Part shown: piece by piece, positions 63,541-64,000 of the stretch
How the letters are laid out: each line of letters opens with the position of its first letter
Position numbering within the stretch: position 1 is the stretch's first letter
Assembly (NCBI RefSeq): GCF_003324485.1
Contig: NZ_QODK01000004.1
Location: forward strand, 124,001 to 188,000
Direction of reading: 5' to 3'
From: Cohaesibacter intestini
GTDB lineage: Bacteria > Pseudomonadota > Alphaproteobacteria > Rhizobiales > Cohaesibacteraceae
Length of the DNA stretch: 64,000 nucleotides
The notes under the pieces: generated by a model
Seen by the model: the letters and a program-made list of their open reading frames with translations, nothing else
Database searches by the model: none
What the model was told of the DNA's origin: nothing
Program-made: the position numbers and the translations under genes

Positions 63541-64000
63541 TAGCTTGATTTTGGCTCGGTGTCGTTGATTTCGACCACGAAGGATCCGTCCTTGATGGCG
63601 GCTTCCTTCTCGGCGACCAGCTTGAGGGCCGCTTCAGGGATTTTGCCTTCAAAGGTGCCGAATGGAGCAAGCGAGCAGCCGCCTTCTTTCATGAAGGAAT
63701 AGATGCCGTAATTTTCGGCCTTGAAGTTGCCAGCTTTCAGCTGAGCGATGGCATGGTCGAGGGTTGGCTCGAAATGCCACAGGGCAGAGGCCACCACGGT
63801 CTCTGGATAATCGGCCTGGGTGTCGATGACGTTGCCAACGGCCAGCAAGCCTTTTTCCTTGGCGGCATCGGACACACCAAAGCGCTCGGCATAAAGCAAG
63901 TCAGCGCCAGCTTCGATCTGGGCGAAGGCGGTTTCCTTGGCTTTCGGAGGATCGAACCAAGAGCCGATGAAGGCGACCTGGAAGGTGATGTCCGGAGCGA
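63540..64000 (-). CDS. BMP-family ABC transporter binding protein, C-terminal part (gene continues past the window)
   Basis: About 153 C-terminal residues of a basic-membrane-protein (Med/BmpA/NupN) receptor are present. FIGSWFDPPKAKETAFAQIEAGAD (quoted in part) contains the typical SW.D..K..E.A. block, and ADLLYAERFGVSDAAKEKG, ETVVASALWHF and GTFEGKIPEAALKLV follow. The lipid-attached N-terminus lies outside the window. It is the first gene of an operon binding protein - ATPase - permease - permease - deaminase. In contrast to the other importers here, no hairpin follows it, because its stop overlaps the ATPase start. Confidence 0.9.
   Translation of the reverse strand, partial: APDITFQVAFIGSWFDPPKAKETAFAQIEAGADLLYAERFGVSDAAKEKGLLAVGNVIDTQADYPETVVASALWHFEPTLDHAIAQLKAGNFKAENYGIYSFMKEGGCSLAPFGTFEGKIPEAALKLVAEKEAAIKDGSFVVEINDTEPKSS

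Overview
The window reads as chromosomal DNA of a heterotrophic, probably marine alphaproteobacterium, most likely of the order Hyphomicrobiales (Rhizobiales). This is an inference from three things. The core block joins serC-serA-purA, a 'MADY' membrane-protein family familiar from rhizobia, an alphaproteobacterial-type rpoH, and rluD divergent from a DUF6476-like gene. The accessory part is dense in TRAP, TTT and ABC importers. The choline genes are arranged as choXWV divergent from betIBA. A Cohaesibacter- or Stappia-like organism would fit, but the genus cannot be settled here.

Layout. 1-9360 is housekeeping: serine synthesis (serC 3' end, serA), purA, a conserved membrane protein, a TetR regulator, rpoH, rluD, a small membrane protein and tRNA-Glu(UUC). 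9360-16430 looks like accessory DNA entered at that tRNA. It holds a frameshifted tyrosine-integrase remnant next to the tRNA, then a DHDPS/NAL-type lyase, a GntR regulator and a divergent TRAP importer that share TGAT/ATCA-type dyads, and a guanidinium exporter preceded by a guanidine-II (mini-ykkC) riboswitch. 16434-23311 is a complete periplasmic nitrate reductase operon (napFDAGHBC) with a DUF2478 gene at its end. 23984-26501 encodes an Old Yellow Enzyme homologue and an iron-dependent alcohol dehydrogenase.

26908-35063 looks like a sugar-acid catabolic locus: a TctB-TctC-TctA importer, a second DHDPS-family lyase translationally coupled to a D-2-hydroxyacid dehydrogenase, a GntR regulator, a DUF1537 kinase and a divergent PdxA2-type dehydrogenase. 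The last two are the known C4 sugar-acid (threonate/erythronate) enzyme pair. 35167-41867 is a hexuronate locus: uxuB-like oxidoreductase, TRAP importer, GntR regulator with a UxuR-like operator, and uxuA. 42005-48831 is choline uptake and oxidation to glycine betaine (choXWV, betI, betB, betA).

49665-58568 is a pentitol locus: AraC regulator, CUT2-type ABC importer, an L-xylulose-reductase-like SDR, a ribitol 2-dehydrogenase-like SDR, an FGGY ribulokinase and an unexplained P-loop-like protein. 58695-64000 (minus strand) is a BMP-family nucleoside-type ABC importer fused by overlapping codons to a cytosine-deaminase-like amidohydrolase. The window ends inside its binding-protein gene.

Across the accessory part the pattern repeats: a local regulator, an importer, then one or two dehydrogenases and a kinase or lyase. 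Five of the six importer operons carry a strong hairpin directly after the binding-protein gene. I saw no CRISPR array, no intact transposase and no phage structural gene. The items that most need a second look are the degenerate P-loop gene at 57705, the guanidine-II riboswitch at 15462, the integrase scar at the tRNA, and the shared operators around the first GntR gene.
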